NCBI GenBank assembly: GCA_020639135.1
Contig: JACKHE010000002.1
Location: forward strand, 186,001-250,000
Source: Phycisphaeraceae bacterium
GTDB lineage: Bacteria > Planctomycetota > Phycisphaerae > Phycisphaerales > UBA1924
Direction of reading: 5' to 3'
DNA: 64,000 bases
Part shown: piece after piece, positions 14,615-23,483 of the stretch
Layout of the letters: the number at the start of each line of letters is the position of its first letter
Numbering within the stretch: position 1 is the first letter of the stretch
Notes under the pieces: generated by a model
Databases searched by the model: none
The model's input: only the letters and a program-made list of their open reading frames with translations
What the model was told of the DNA's origin: nothing
Program-made: the position numbers and the translations under genes

Positions 14615-16426
14615 TCAGTTGCAGACCTGGCCGAACACACTGATCAGCGAGCCCAGGTCCGCGGAGTTCACGATGCCGTCGTTGTTGAAGTCGGCCCCGG
14701 GCGTCGAGGTGTTGAACAGCCGGATCAGCATCCCGAGGTCGGCGGAGTCCACGATGCCGTCACCGTTGAGGTCCTGCACGAGACGCTTCTCGAACCAGCG
14801 GGAGTCCGGGCTGGACATCATGTCGCCGTGGCTGGTCTCGGCGACGACGCGCCAGTAGTAGCGCGTGTTGCACTGGACGACGCCCTCGGGGATCTCGTAG
14901 CTGGTGCCGACGATCGGGCCGGAGCTGAACGTCTCGCCGTTGACGAAGTCGGGCCTCGTCGAGATCTCGACCCGGTAGCCGGACTCGAGGTCGCTGAAGT
15001 TCCACTGCAGGATCGGGATGACGTTGTGGATGAACCCGTCGTCGGGCACATACAGCCTGGGCCCGTCGCTCGGCGGATCATCGTCCGCGGCGAGCGTGAT
15101 CTTGCTGATCCACGTGTTCCAGCCGTCGAGGCTGTACGGCGTGTGCGACCAGAAGACGCCGGGCTGGCCGGGATCAGCCTCGATCCCGACGTACGCGCCC
15201 CAGGCGCCGGAATCGACCGCTTCGGGGCTCGTCAGGAAGACGTGGTGGGGGCGGAACTCGTTGAGCGGGTCATCCGCGAATCGAACCGCGCGGGCGACCT
15301 GCACGTGCTGGGTCGGCGAGGAGATGCTGAACACGATCGCGGCGTTGCCCTGACTGTCCACGGCGATGTCGGGGAGGAACGCGTACGTGCCGACGCCGGG
15401 ATCGATCTCGCCGGTCTGGCGCAGCGACGGGACCTGACCGCTCAGAGGCCAGCCGTTGAGCGCGATCTCGTACCACCGGACGACCGAGCGGCCGTCCTTG
15501 CCGACGGCCTGCGCCAGCCAGCACGAGTCGTTGACGACCTTCGCCGAGCGGAACGACATCCCGCCGAAGTCGATCGGGGCGCCGCCGAGCTGCGGGGCCA
15601 GCGGGGGAATGGCCTGTCGGGGCACGTCGATCCAGCGGTTCATGATCGGGCCGAGCCCGAGCGCGGGGTTTGTCCCCGCGAGGTTGATCCTGCGGAGGTC
15701 GTTGTCCAGGGCGTTGGCGACGATCATGCGCTCGTCGCCCGTTCCGTCGGCGTTGTTGCACGCGAACCGGACCAGGCCGCTGGAGACCTGGCCGCTGATG
15801 AAGTGGTTCACGTTCGGCTGGAGCAGTTCGGCGAGCGTCGCCTGGGAATACCACGATCCGGTCGGGGCCGGCGAGGCGATGATCAGGAAGATCCCGTCCT
15901 TCCAGGCGCCCATCGACATCCACTGGAGGTCGCCGATCCAGAAGTGCCGCACCTCCCAGCCGTCGTCGGGATCGGCGGTGTTGGACACCGCGTAGTTGAG
16001 ATGCATCTGCCCGTTGTCGAGCCGCGCCAGCGCCGCGACGATGAACCGCTGCGAGTTCGAGTTGTACACCGTTGACACATCCTGCAGCGCACCTGCGCCC
16101 GAAACCCAGCTCCACAGCCCCCCCGGCCCCGTCAGCGACTCGAGTCCCAGAGGCTGCGTGTTCTTGCTGTACCACGCCACCTCGCCGGAATCCACCGCGA
16201 CGATCAGATCGGGGCTCACCGCGATGTCCGGGCTCGCCAGCGGCGCACCGTTGTCGGCGAACGCGCTGAAACCGTTGTCGTACGCGCCGAAGGACGGCTG
16301 CGCGATCGCTGAAGTGGTCGCCGAGGACCAGGCGCACGCCAGCGTCACCAGCGTTGCGATCCGCGTGATCCGAGATGCGCCGCGCTTGAGCGGCTGGTCA
16401 ACGAGGCCTCCAGGGGGCAGTGACAT
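14615..16426 (-). CDS. secreted protein with C-terminal dockerin-like repeat
   Basis: A 603-residue exported protein of unknown function. The signal peptide runs to about residue 42 (TSAIAQPSFG). The body has repeated beta-strand and Trp-rich segments (DIAVSPDLIVAVDSG, FLPDIAVDSQGNAAIVFS) that suggest a beta-propeller. Around residues 460-530 is a fibronectin-like segment (YRVEISTRPDF, RYYWRVVAETSHG). The last 60 residues form a dockerin type I module with two calcium-loop halves: DLNGDGIVDSADLGMLI and DFNNDGIVNSADLGSLI. The ATG has AGGAG 7 nt upstream. It is divergent from a second dockerin protein at 16687. Confidence 0.8.
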   Translation of the reverse strand: MSLPPGGLVDQPLKRGASRITRIATLVTLACAWSSATTSAIAQPSFGAYDNGFSAFADNGAPLASPDIAVSPDLIVAVDSGEVAWYSKNTQPLGLESLTGPGGLWSWVSGAGALQDVSTVYNSNSQRFIVAALARLDNGQMHLNYAVSNTADPDDGWEVRHFWIGDLQWMSMGAWKDGIFLIIASPAPTGSWYSQATLAELLQPNVNHFISGQVSSGLVRFACNNADGTGDERMIVANALDNDLRRINLAGTNPALGLGPIMNRWIDVPRQAIPPLAPQLGGAPIDFGGMSFRSAKVVNDSCWLAQAVGKDGRSVVRWYEIALNGWPLSGQVPSLRQTGEIDPGVGTYAFLPDIAVDSQGNAAIVFSISSPTQHVQVARAVRFADDPLNEFRPHHVFLTSPEAVDSGAWGAYVGIEADPGQPGVFWSHTPYSLDGWNTWISKITLAADDDPPSDGPRLYVPDDGFIHNVIPILQWNFSDLESGYRVEISTRPDFVNGETFSSGPIVGTSYEIPEGVVQCNTRYYWRVVAETSHGDMMSSPDSRWFEKRLVQDLNGDGIVDSADLGMLIRLFNTSTPGADFNNDGIVNSADLGSLISVFGQVCN

Positions 16427-16686
16427 AATCGGGCTCCTGTGCGTGCGGCCCGCCCATCCGGCCTGATCATGGCCATCTGCGCGAGCCGGGACACGTCACA
16501 GATCGGGTCAAAAAACACCGTCCGGAAGGTGGATCCAACCAGTTGATCACAATGGCGTCCTGCTGTAGCGGTCATTCCGGTTGATCGGAACATGTCAAAC
16601 AGTTGACGACGACCGGCGGCGACGCATGCCCCATTCCGCACAGTTCGCGCTTGCAATATTGAACCGTTATTGAGACTCTTGTCCTC

Positions 16687-18015
16687 ATGTTCGGCAGGTT
16701 GACAGCGATCATGGTTACGATTCCCGTCACGTGTTCCTGGACTTTGTCCGCGCACGCCGGGGCGCCCTGCGTACCGCAGTGGGATCCCGCCGTCGCAAAC
16801 CCGGGCCTCAACGGCGAGGCCCTCGTCGTCGCCACCGACGACCAGGGCGACATGGTCGTCGGGGGCCTCTTCACCGGCATCGGCGCCAGGGCATTCGCCA
16901 GATGTGCTCGATGGGACGGGGCCTCCTGGTCGGCGTACCACAGCGGCTTCAATGATTCCGTCCGTGCGCTGGCGATGTTCAACGGCGACCTGCACGCCGC
17001 CGGTCACTTCACAATCGCGAGCATGTCCCCCGCGATGCACGCGGCGCGATGGGACGGCTCGTCGTGGATTCCGCTCGCCGGCGGGCTCGACGCCAACGCG
17101 CTCGCCCTGGCCGTTTCCTCCGTCAGCGGCGCGCCGCTGCTCTACGCCGGCGGCGCGTTCGCCAACGCCGACGGCTCGCCCGCCAAACGCATCGCCTCGT
17201 GGGACGGCGCGAGCTGGTCGCCGCTCGGCTCCGGCGTCACCATCCCAGGGCAGTCCTCGGCCGTTTACGCGATCAAGGAGTTCGATCTCGGCTCCGGCAC
17301 GCTCCTGGCCGTTGGCGGCCTCTTCACCGTCGCGGGCGGGCAACTCGCCTCCAACATCGCCGTCTGGAATGGCGCATCGTGGTCGCCGCTCGCTTCGGGG
17401 CTCGACGGTCCCGTCCGCGCTCTGGAGGTCTTCGACGACGGCTCCGGGCCAGCCCTGTACGCAGGTGGCGATTTCGAGATGTCGGGCGGCGTGCTCGCGC
17501 GGCGGGTCGCCCGATGGAACGGTGCGACGTGGACCGCGGTGGGGGGCTCCGGGTCCTGGGGGATCGGCTCGTCCGTCCGGGCGCTCACCGTCTTCGATGA
17601 TGGCTCGGGCGCCCGCCTCGTTGCGGGGGGGAGCTTCACGATCGCCGACGGCGTCGTCGTCGATCGGCTCGCCGCGTGGGACGGCGCGCAGTGGCAGCCG
17701 ACATTCGGGGGCGCCGACGGCATCGTCAGCGCGCTCGCCGTGGGCAGCGGCCAGACCCAGGATCAACTCCTGCTCGGCGGCGCCTTTACGCTGGGCGGCG
17801 GGATCGTCGCCCAGCGCGCCGGGATCATTACTGGATGCGCCGATCCGGCGATCCCCGGCGATCTCAACAACGACGGCGTCGTTGACACCGCCGACCTGGG
17901 CGTGCTCCTGACGAGCTTCGGCTCCTCCGATCCGATCGCCGACATCAATCAGGACGGCGTCGTCGATACGGCGGACCTCGGAGTCCTTTTGACAAACTTC
18001 GGCGCCGGCGCCTGA
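16687..18015 (+). CDS. secreted beta-propeller protein with C-terminal dockerin-like repeat
   Basis: A 442-residue exported protein. The signal peptide ends near SAHAGAP. Residues 30-375 contain about seven repeats with the pattern WDGASWSxLxxG and LYAGGxF, as in large secreted propeller proteins of Planctomycetes and in Rax2-like or kelch-like folds. The C-terminus has two calcium-loop halves (DLNNDGVVDTADLGVLL and DINQDGVVDTADLGVLL). The repeats suggest an extracellular binding role, but ligand or enzyme activity cannot be seen. It is divergent from the dockerin gene at 14615-16426, with 260 bp between them in which no clear promoter was recognised. Confidence 0.8.
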   Translation: MFGRLTAIMVTIPVTCSWTLSAHAGAPCVPQWDPAVANPGLNGEALVVATDDQGDMVVGGLFTGIGARAFARCARWDGASWSAYHSGFNDSVRALAMFNGDLHAAGHFTIASMSPAMHAARWDGSSWIPLAGGLDANALALAVSSVSGAPLLYAGGAFANADGSPAKRIASWDGASWSPLGSGVTIPGQSSAVYAIKEFDLGSGTLLAVGGLFTVAGGQLASNIAVWNGASWSPLASGLDGPVRALEVFDDGSGPALYAGGDFEMSGGVLARRVARWNGATWTAVGGSGSWGIGSSVRALTVFDDGSGARLVAGGSFTIADGVVVDRLAAWDGAQWQPTFGGADGIVSALAVGSGQTQDQLLLGGAFTLGGGIVAQRAGIITGCADPAIPGDLNNDGVVDTADLGVLLTSFGSSDPIADINQDGVVDTADLGVLLTNFGAGA

Positions 18016-18109
18016 CCCGATCGCCGGCTTCCGACTTCTCGCTTGGTTTCATGGAACCGGCTCCGTGAGATATCGGAATAACCGATACGCGCCGCCCTCA
18101 CGATCCCCT

Positions 18110-18115
18110 AGAATC
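18110..18115 (+). promoter_or_regulatory. candidate -10 box upstream of the gene at 18151
   Basis: TAGAAT lies 35 bp before the ATG and allows a short leader with GGGAG. A perfect dyad, TATCGG-AATAA-CCGATA at 18071-18087, lies just upstream and could be an operator. Confidence 0.35.
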
Positions 18116-18150
18116 TGGGTGCGGGTCCGGTATCCGAGGGAGACCAAGCC

Positions 18151-19740
18151 ATGACGATCCACCGGGAGATCCACGCCGTCGCCGTGTTCGCCGGGATGTT
18201 CGCGTGCCTCGGCTTCGCCGCCGGGGCCGATGCCGAGACCGGGGGCGGCGTGCAGGAGATCGGCCGAGCGTCGATCTCGCCGGTCTCCGGCGCCGGCGTC
18301 ACCACCATCGACCCCGCCAGCCGCACCCTGCTCTATCTCGATCCCTTCGACCGTTACCCCACCAGCGATGACCCGGTCTTCGATCGCTTCCAGGTCTCGA
18401 TGCACGACCGGGCGAACGGCGCCGGCGGCTTCTGGACCGCGTTCGACAAGGAGTTCCTCACCTCACTCTTCATCGCGAACCAGATGGACGGCGCCGGCGC
18501 CCCGGATCCGCTCCCACGCTGGTTCGGCGCCGACCTGATCGATGCGCAGGGCAAGGCCATCCTCGGCGACATCACCGGCGACTTCCAGGTTGATTCCGCC
18601 GATCTGGGAATCCTCATCGGCTCCTTCGGCCGTGTCGGCGAGGACATCGCCGCGGATCTCAACAACGACGGCCGGGTGGACACCGCCGACCTCGGCCTCC
18701 TGCTCGCCGCGTTCGGCCAGGGGCTCGGCCCGTTCTGCATCTACGAGGTCGCGCTCGCGCGCGAGATCACGCCCGACGGCGTCATCATCCCGCAGGCGAC
18801 GCTCGACATGGCCCCGGCGATCGGCGATCGCATCGCGATCCCCTCCGACGCGGGGCCCTGCGGCCTCTGTGACGAATACCGATTCCTTCCCGACGGTGAA
18901 CCGCTGCCGGTCTATGGCAAGTGGACGCTGGTCGAGGACGGCGCCGGAAACGCCAACACCGCGGAGTACATCGCGCAGCCCATCTCGCAGTCCTGTCAGG
19001 GGTGGGGCGACGAGCACGCGCTGGTCCTCGCGCGCACCGAGTCGCAGCTCAACATCCCGACCTGCTGCTTCTACTCCCTGTTCTCACCGCTCGGCCGGCA
19101 GACCACCGCATCGCCGATCGAAGACGTCCGCACCCAGGCCGACCTCTTCCTCACCGGGCACCAGACATTCCTCTGGTTCCAGGGGGTCAACAACAGCATC
19201 ATCCCCTCGTGGGACATCATGCTCGGCGGCGTCGCGCTCTTCCTCGATCCCAACCTGCTGCCGTTCGCCAACCAGGACGGCGAGCTCGATTGCTTCATCG
19301 TCCGGCAGTCGTCACAGGCGTCCAGCACCGGACAGCCGCTCTTCTTCGGAACCGTCCCCGACCCGATCAGCGGGGCCGCCGGCAAGAAGGCGCTCCTCGG
19401 CGAGTGGTTCACAATCAGGATGGTCCAGCACGCCAACTCCACCTTCGAGCTCTGGGTCCGCGACAGCGAGACCATGATCCTCAACGATCCCAACCCGGGT
19501 GATGACAGCGACGGCGTCGCCGACGACGGGTTCGCCAGGCTCGTCCCCGACGGACCATACGGCCCGGCGATCTGGAATCAGCAGCCCGGCATCGCGGCGC
19601 CCAACCCGTTCCTCGTGGCGACCCCGGCGCTGCGTCAACTCCAGTGGCTCTGGGGCGGCGATCCCTCTCCCGCCGAGGACCCCGAGTATGTCCCCGCCAA
19701 CTGGTTCATGGACAACCTCAGGGTGACCGGCCCCTTCTGA
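18151..19740 (+). CDS. secreted protein with an internal dockerin-like module
   Basis: A 529-residue exported protein with a signal peptide to about residue 29 (AAGADAETG). The dockerin-like module is not at the end but at residues 138-195: GDITGDFQVDSADLGILI and DLNNDGRVDTADLGLLL. It splits an N-terminal segment (DPFDRYPTSDDPVFDRF) from a long C-terminal domain of unknown type with NIPTCCFYS and HQTFLWFQG. The C-terminal part looks like a concanavalin-like or LamG-type sandwich (STFELWVRDSETM, PANWFMDNLRVTG), but this is a guess. An SD (GGGAG) precedes the ATG. Confidence 0.75.
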   Translation: MTIHREIHAVAVFAGMFACLGFAAGADAETGGGVQEIGRASISPVSGAGVTTIDPASRTLLYLDPFDRYPTSDDPVFDRFQVSMHDRANGAGGFWTAFDKEFLTSLFIANQMDGAGAPDPLPRWFGADLIDAQGKAILGDITGDFQVDSADLGILIGSFGRVGEDIAADLNNDGRVDTADLGLLLAAFGQGLGPFCIYEVALAREITPDGVIIPQATLDMAPAIGDRIAIPSDAGPCGLCDEYRFLPDGEPLPVYGKWTLVEDGAGNANTAEYIAQPISQSCQGWGDEHALVLARTESQLNIPTCCFYSLFSPLGRQTTASPIEDVRTQADLFLTGHQTFLWFQGVNNSIIPSWDIMLGGVALFLDPNLLPFANQDGELDCFIVRQSSQASSTGQPLFFGTVPDPISGAAGKKALLGEWFTIRMVQHANSTFELWVRDSETMILNDPNPGDDSDGVADDGFARLVPDGPYGPAIWNQQPGIAAPNPFLVATPALRQLQWLWGGDPSPAEDPEYVPANWFMDNLRVTGPF

Positions 19741-19848
19741 GACCGGCCCGCCCCGCCCTCCCGGGCAACTCCCGTGATCGCACGCTGGCCCCGCCGACTC
19801 GCCGCGCTACGCTATGACCCCGCGCGGTTCGAGGTGACGATCGCGCAT

Positions 19849-19876
19849 TGACAACACCGACAACGAACGCCATACG
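19849..19876 (+). promoter_or_regulatory. candidate ndk promoter
   Basis: TTGACA (19849-19854) and CATACG (19871-19876) are 16 bp apart. The predicted start point is near 19883, only a few nt before the GTG, so the GGAG overlapping the -10 would not be in the mRNA. Confidence 0.5.
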
Positions 19877-19888
19877 GAGCCGCACACC

Positions 19889-20359
19889 GTGGAGACGACA
19901 CTCATCATCCTCAAACCCGACGCCGTCCAGCGCGGGCTCATGGGCCGCATCCTCTCCCGCTTCGAGGACAAGGGCCTCCAGATCGTCGGCTGCAAGATGA
20001 TCCGGATCTCTCAGCAGACCGCCGAGCGACACTACGAGTCCCACAAGGGCAAGCCCTTCTACAACGGCCTCGTCGCCTTCATGACCAGCTCCCCGGTGCT
20101 CGTCCTCGCCATCCGCGGCGTCGGCGCCATCGCCATGTGCCGCAAGATGATGGGCGCCACCTTCGGCTCCAATGCCGAGGCCGGCACCATCCGGGGCGAC
20201 TTCGGCGTCTCCAACTCCTTCAACCTCATCCACGGCTCCGACAGCCCCGAGGCCGCCTCGCGCGAGCTCGAGATCTTCTTCGGCGCGGGTGAGGTCCTCG
20301 ACTGGGATCGCGCCGGCGAGAAGTGGATCTACGACCTCAGCGGCGGCGCCCCGGAGTAA
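19889..20359 (+). CDS. ndk: nucleoside diphosphate kinase
   Basis: A 156-residue NDP kinase, which balances nucleoside triphosphate pools by a ping-pong reaction through a phosphohistidine. The sequence is canonical: TLIILKPDAVQRGLMGRI at the start, ERHYESHKGKPF, the GATFGSNAEAGTIRGDFG loop and the active-site histidine in SFNLIHGSDS. The start codon is GTG. Its promoter seems to leave almost no leader. A perfect terminator follows at 20397-20421, so it is probably a single-gene transcript. Confidence 0.97.
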   Translation: METTLIILKPDAVQRGLMGRILSRFEDKGLQIVGCKMIRISQQTAERHYESHKGKPFYNGLVAFMTSSPVLVLAIRGVGAIAMCRKMMGATFGSNAEAGTIRGDFGVSNSFNLIHGSDSPEAASRELEIFFGAGEVLDWDRAGEKWIYDLSGGAPE

Positions 20360-20396
20360 CGCCACGCGCCATCGACAACATTGGAACCGTTCCAAC

Positions 20397-20421
20397 AACG
20401 CGCCGATCCCGGCGCGTTTTT
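20397..20421 (+). terminator. intrinsic terminator of ndk
   Basis: AACGCGCCG and CGGCGCGTT form a 9 bp stem around the loop ATCC, followed by a run of Ts (GTTTTTC). It lies 38 bp after the ndk stop. Confidence 0.85.
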
Positions 20422-20485
20422 CATTGGACACCCCGCGCAGCGCCGATTCGTGGGGCGATCCTGGCCCACCCCGGAGACAGTCCAC

Positions 20486-20956
20486 ATGACCGGCGCCGCG
20501 CTCCCGAAACCGCTGAACATCACGAGCTGGATCATGCAGAGCGTCGCGGCGATCGTCTTCCTCGCGATGGGCGCGTTCCCCAAGCTCACCGCCGACCCCT
20601 ACGCCGTGCAGCTCTTCGAGAAGGTCGGCCTGGGCGAACCCGGCATGTACGCCACAGGCGTCGCCGAGTTCCTCGCGGGCGTGCTCATCCTCATTCCAAG
20701 AACCAACTGGATGGGCGCCGCGCTCGGGGCCCTCATCATGCTCGGCGCCATGGGCTCGCACCTGTTCACCAAGCTCGGCATGGTCCCAAAGTTTGTGAAC
20801 CCGCAGACGCAGGCGGTCGAGTCCAACCCGCTGCTCTTCCCCTTTGCGATGCTGCTCTTCGGGCTCTGTCTCGGCGTCGTCGCGCTGCGCCGGCTGCACC
20901 CCGCGTCGGCGCCGGCGCCGCAGACCGAATCGGAGCCACCGGCCGAGCAGGACTGA
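20486..20956 (+). CDS. DoxX-like membrane protein
   Basis: A 156-residue protein with four predicted membrane helices, about residues 11-29, 56-74, 78-97 and 113-131. FLAMGAFPKL near the first helix and the ATGVAEFLAGVLILIP segment fit the DoxX/DoxD-like family. These are membrane proteins of varied and mostly unknown roles, some associated with respiratory or oxidative-stress functions. The ATG at 20486 has GGAGA about 9 nt upstream. The C-terminal 20 residues are a Pro/Ala/Glu-rich cytoplasmic tail. It converges on ctaA with a 13 bp gap. Confidence 0.7.
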   Translation: MTGAALPKPLNITSWIMQSVAAIVFLAMGAFPKLTADPYAVQLFEKVGLGEPGMYATGVAEFLAGVLILIPRTNWMGAALGALIMLGAMGSHLFTKLGMVPKFVNPQTQAVESNPLLFPFAMLLFGLCLGVVALRRLHPASAPAPQTESEPPAEQD

Positions 20957-20969
20957 GTCATCCGGCGCG

Positions 20970-22313
20970 TCAGGCGTCCGAACCGCCGGCGTCGATCAGC
21001 GACCGCTTCGCCCAGGCCAGAGACAACGCCACACCGCCGAAGAGGATCGCGCCGACCGTCTGGTGCGTCGCGGCCACGAACAGCCGCACCGGCGGCGCCT
21101 CGGCGCGGTTCTGGTGCATCATCGCGATGCCCAGCGCGATCATCCCCAGCAGCAACTGGACACCGACGAGGCTCATGTTCGTCAGGGCGATCCGCTTGAG
21201 CCGCCTCGGGGCTTCCGGCATCGCGCCGATCCGGCTGCCGAGCATGAACACGTGCGCCGCGACGACCAGCGCCCAGCCCGCGTGCGTCAGCGCGCTGTGC
21301 ATCGAGAGCGTGGCGCCGCTGAAGTGCCGGATCATCCCGCCCAGCGCGATCTGCACGAGCACGATCCCCAGCGTCACCCAGCACAGCCGCACGAGCTTCC
21401 GCACCCGCGGCGCCGGGGTCGCCGCGTGACCGTCATTCCACCCGGGCGACAGCACGGCGGCCAGCACGGCGAGCAGCGCGAAGATGCCCTGCGCCGCGAC
21501 GCCGTGGAACAGCGCCAGGACCCGGCTGGATTCGGTGACCCGGATCCCGCCGAGCCCGCCCTGGATCGCGATCAGGACGAACGCGATCACGGCGAGCTTC
21601 TTCGCGAGGGCGCCGCCGCCGCGGATCGTCAGCGCCATCAGCGTCAGGACGGTCAGCCCTTCCAGCACGCCGAAGAGCCGGTGCGTGTGCTCGAAGTACA
21701 CCCCCCCGGTCATCTTCGAAAGCGGGAAGAGGAACATGTTGGACCCGAAGGTGTTGGGCCAGTCCGGGACCGCCATACCTGAGTCGGAGGTCGTGACGAC
21801 GCCGCCGACGAACAGCAGGGGGAGCATTGTCAGCGCCGCCAGGACGCCGAAGCGGGCCCGCCACGCCGGGGCCGACTGATCGCGCCCGCCGCCGCCGGGC
21901 GACACCGCACCGCCGATCCAGACCCCGACAACCCCCAGCACGAGCGAATACGCCAGCCAGCCGAGCACGATCACGCCCGCCGCGGGCCTCGCCTGCGTGG
22001 TCTCCCCGGAACTCTCGAAGAGCAGCGACCCCAGCACGAGGAGGTTGACCAGCCCCATTGTCAGTCCGGTCGTCAGGCCCAGCCGGAGCTTGGCGCGTGA
22101 TGGTCCCCACATCCCCGCCAGTGCCGAGCCGACCGCCTGCACGACCAGCAGCAGCAGCCCGACAACGATCGGGGGCGTCGAAAGACCCGGGAAATGCAGC
22201 AGGTACCCCAGCGTCCAGAGGCACGCGCTGATGGCGAAGCCAATCGTCAACCCGGCGCTGACCGGGGCGTCGTGACGGGATGAGGCGGGATCCGGATGGG
22301 TGGTCTGGCTCAT
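20970..22313 (-). CDS. ctaA: heme A synthase (COX15/CtaA) with N-terminal membrane extension
   Basis: A 447-residue membrane protein that should oxidise heme O to heme A for the cytochrome oxidase encoded divergently. The family core starts near residue 150: GVVTTSDSGMAVPDWPNTFG, the EHTHRLFG helix pair with a heme-ligand histidine, LFHGVAAQG, SMHSALTHAGWA and ATHQTVGA. Bacterial CtaA is usually 300-360 residues. Here about 145 extra N-terminal residues hold roughly four further helices (LTIGFAISACLWTLGYLL, IVVGLLLLVVQAVGSALAG). The ATG lies 7 nt from a TAGCAT box without Shine-Dalgarno. Heme O synthase (ctaB) is not in the window. Confidence 0.9.
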   Translation of the reverse strand: MSQTTHPDPASSRHDAPVSAGLTIGFAISACLWTLGYLLHFPGLSTPPIVVGLLLLVVQAVGSALAGMWGPSRAKLRLGLTTGLTMGLVNLLVLGSLLFESSGETTQARPAAGVIVLGWLAYSLVLGVVGVWIGGAVSPGGGGRDQSAPAWRARFGVLAALTMLPLLFVGGVVTTSDSGMAVPDWPNTFGSNMFLFPLSKMTGGVYFEHTHRLFGVLEGLTVLTLMALTIRGGGALAKKLAVIAFVLIAIQGGLGGIRVTESSRVLALFHGVAAQGIFALLAVLAAVLSPGWNDGHAATPAPRVRKLVRLCWVTLGIVLVQIALGGMIRHFSGATLSMHSALTHAGWALVVAAHVFMLGSRIGAMPEAPRRLKRIALTNMSLVGVQLLLGMIALGIAMMHQNRAEAPPVRLFVAATHQTVGAILFGGVALSLAWAKRSLIDAGGSDA

Positions 22314-22320
22314 GAGGCGG

Positions 22321-22326
22321 ATGCTA
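22321..22326 (-). promoter_or_regulatory. candidate -10 box of ctaA (leaderless arrangement)
   Basis: TAGCAT on the minus strand, 7 nt from the ctaA start codon. No -35 match is visible. Confidence 0.45.
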
Positions 22327-22660
22327 GCGGGGGGGTGGAGGAGGCGAAATCGGGGCGGAGCCCGTGATGAGACTCTGTCTCAATTGAATGTCAGGGTGCG
22401 GCTGTCACTTGACACCCGGCTGTGATTCCGTAATGACTACGGTCCAGCCGGAATCGAGGGAACCCCGAACAGGTGGCCAAATCGCCCCCCAGAGCCCCGC
22501 AAGTGGAGTTTTCCACCAGTCAAGCGGGCTCTGGCCGAAACGATACAGTGGCCCCCTTCCAGGATCGGCGCCCCGGTCGAATCGTCGCCCGGCGTCAGAA
22601 CACGAGGCACGCGCACCCGAGGTTGTCGCGGTGGTGTGCAACAGGATGTCAGGAGTGAAC
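22327..22660. promoter_or_regulatory. divergent control region between ctaA and the act-cox operon
   Basis: This 334 bp stretch holds no convincing gene. On the plus strand a TTGACA occurs at 22409-22414 but without a good -10 at the right spacing. A TACAGT at 22544-22549 is a plausible -10 box for actA and would give a leader of about 105 nt. A small hairpin, GTGGA-GTTT-TCCAC, lies at 22503-22516. The Shine-Dalgarno AGGAG is at 22651-22655. Confidence 0.5.
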
Positions 22661-23392
22661 GTGGCGATATTCCCGAAGTGGACCAACTCGATCCCGGCGT
22701 TTGCGTTCCTTTCGGCCGCGTTCGGTGTGGTCGCGGTCGTGTCCGGGTTCTGGGTGTACGCGACGCCGAAGTTCTGGGAGGCCGGCTACCAGCCCGAGCA
22801 GCCCATCAGCTACAGCCACCAGCTGCACGCGCAGCAGCTCGGCATCGATTGCCGCTATTGCCACACGAATGTCGAGAAATCGCGCATCGCGAACGTCCCC
22901 TCGACGAACACGTGCATGAACTGCCACACGATCGTCGATGCGCAGCGCGGCTATCTCAAGAAAGCCACCGCCGTTGAAGGCGAGTCCGTCCACTTCAAGA
23001 GCGCCGCGCTCCAGGCCCTGCGCTCCTACGCCGCCAGCGGCGACCCGGCGCCCTGGAAGCGCATCCACAAGCTCCCCGACTACGTGCAGTTCAATCACGC
23101 CGCCCACCTCCAGGCCGGCGTCAGCTGCTTCTCCTGCCACGGGCGCATCGATCAGATGGCGATCGTGTACCAGCAGAACCCCCTGTCGATGAAGTGGTGC
23201 CTGGACTGCCACCGCAGCCCGGCGCACAACCTCATCGACAAGACGCAGGGCCGGGTCACCGACCTCGCCTGGGTGCAGGAGCAGCTCAACCAGGACGGGT
23301 ACGCCACCAGCAGCGGCTCGCTCCTCGCCGAGAAACTCAGCGACAGCTCGCGGGGCGCTCCCCCGACGCACTGCAGCGCCTGCCACTATTGA
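22661..23392 (+). CDS. actA: alternative complex III pentaheme cytochrome c subunit ActA
   Basis: A 243-residue membrane-anchored cytochrome with five CxxCH heme sites: CRYCH, CMNCH, CFSCH, CLDCH and a C-terminal CSACH two residues from the end. One N-terminal helix (residues about 10-33) anchors it. This matches the pentaheme ActA subunit, which passes electrons within alternative complex III (ACIII), a quinol:acceptor oxidoreductase that replaces the bc1 complex. The GTG at 22661 was chosen because AGGAG is 5 nt upstream; an ATG at 22646 is in frame. It is the first gene of a long operon with actB-F and the caa3 oxidase genes. Confidence 0.93.
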   Translation: MAIFPKWTNSIPAFAFLSAAFGVVAVVSGFWVYATPKFWEAGYQPEQPISYSHQLHAQQLGIDCRYCHTNVEKSRIANVPSTNTCMNCHTIVDAQRGYLKKATAVEGESVHFKSAALQALRSYAASGDPAPWKRIHKLPDYVQFNHAAHLQAGVSCFSCHGRIDQMAIVYQQNPLSMKWCLDCHRSPAHNLIDKTQGRVTDLAWVQEQLNQDGYATSSGSLLAEKLSDSSRGAPPTHCSACHY

Positions 23393-23483
23393 TCCCCTCG
23401 ACGATCCCCGCTCCCGCACGCAGGCCGAGCAAGCCTGACCCACGATCGACCAATCCTTCCCGCCCCCGATCAAGCGAACGACT

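Noticed and set aside
12401..16075. 1224-codon plus-strand frame opposite topoisomerase VI B and the dockerin gene
   Set aside because: Antisense shadow; both minus-strand genes have full domain motifs and signals.
22409..22437. TTGACA at 22409 as the main actA promoter
   Set aside because: No acceptable -10 box 16-18 bp downstream; the TACAGT at 22544 is more plausible.
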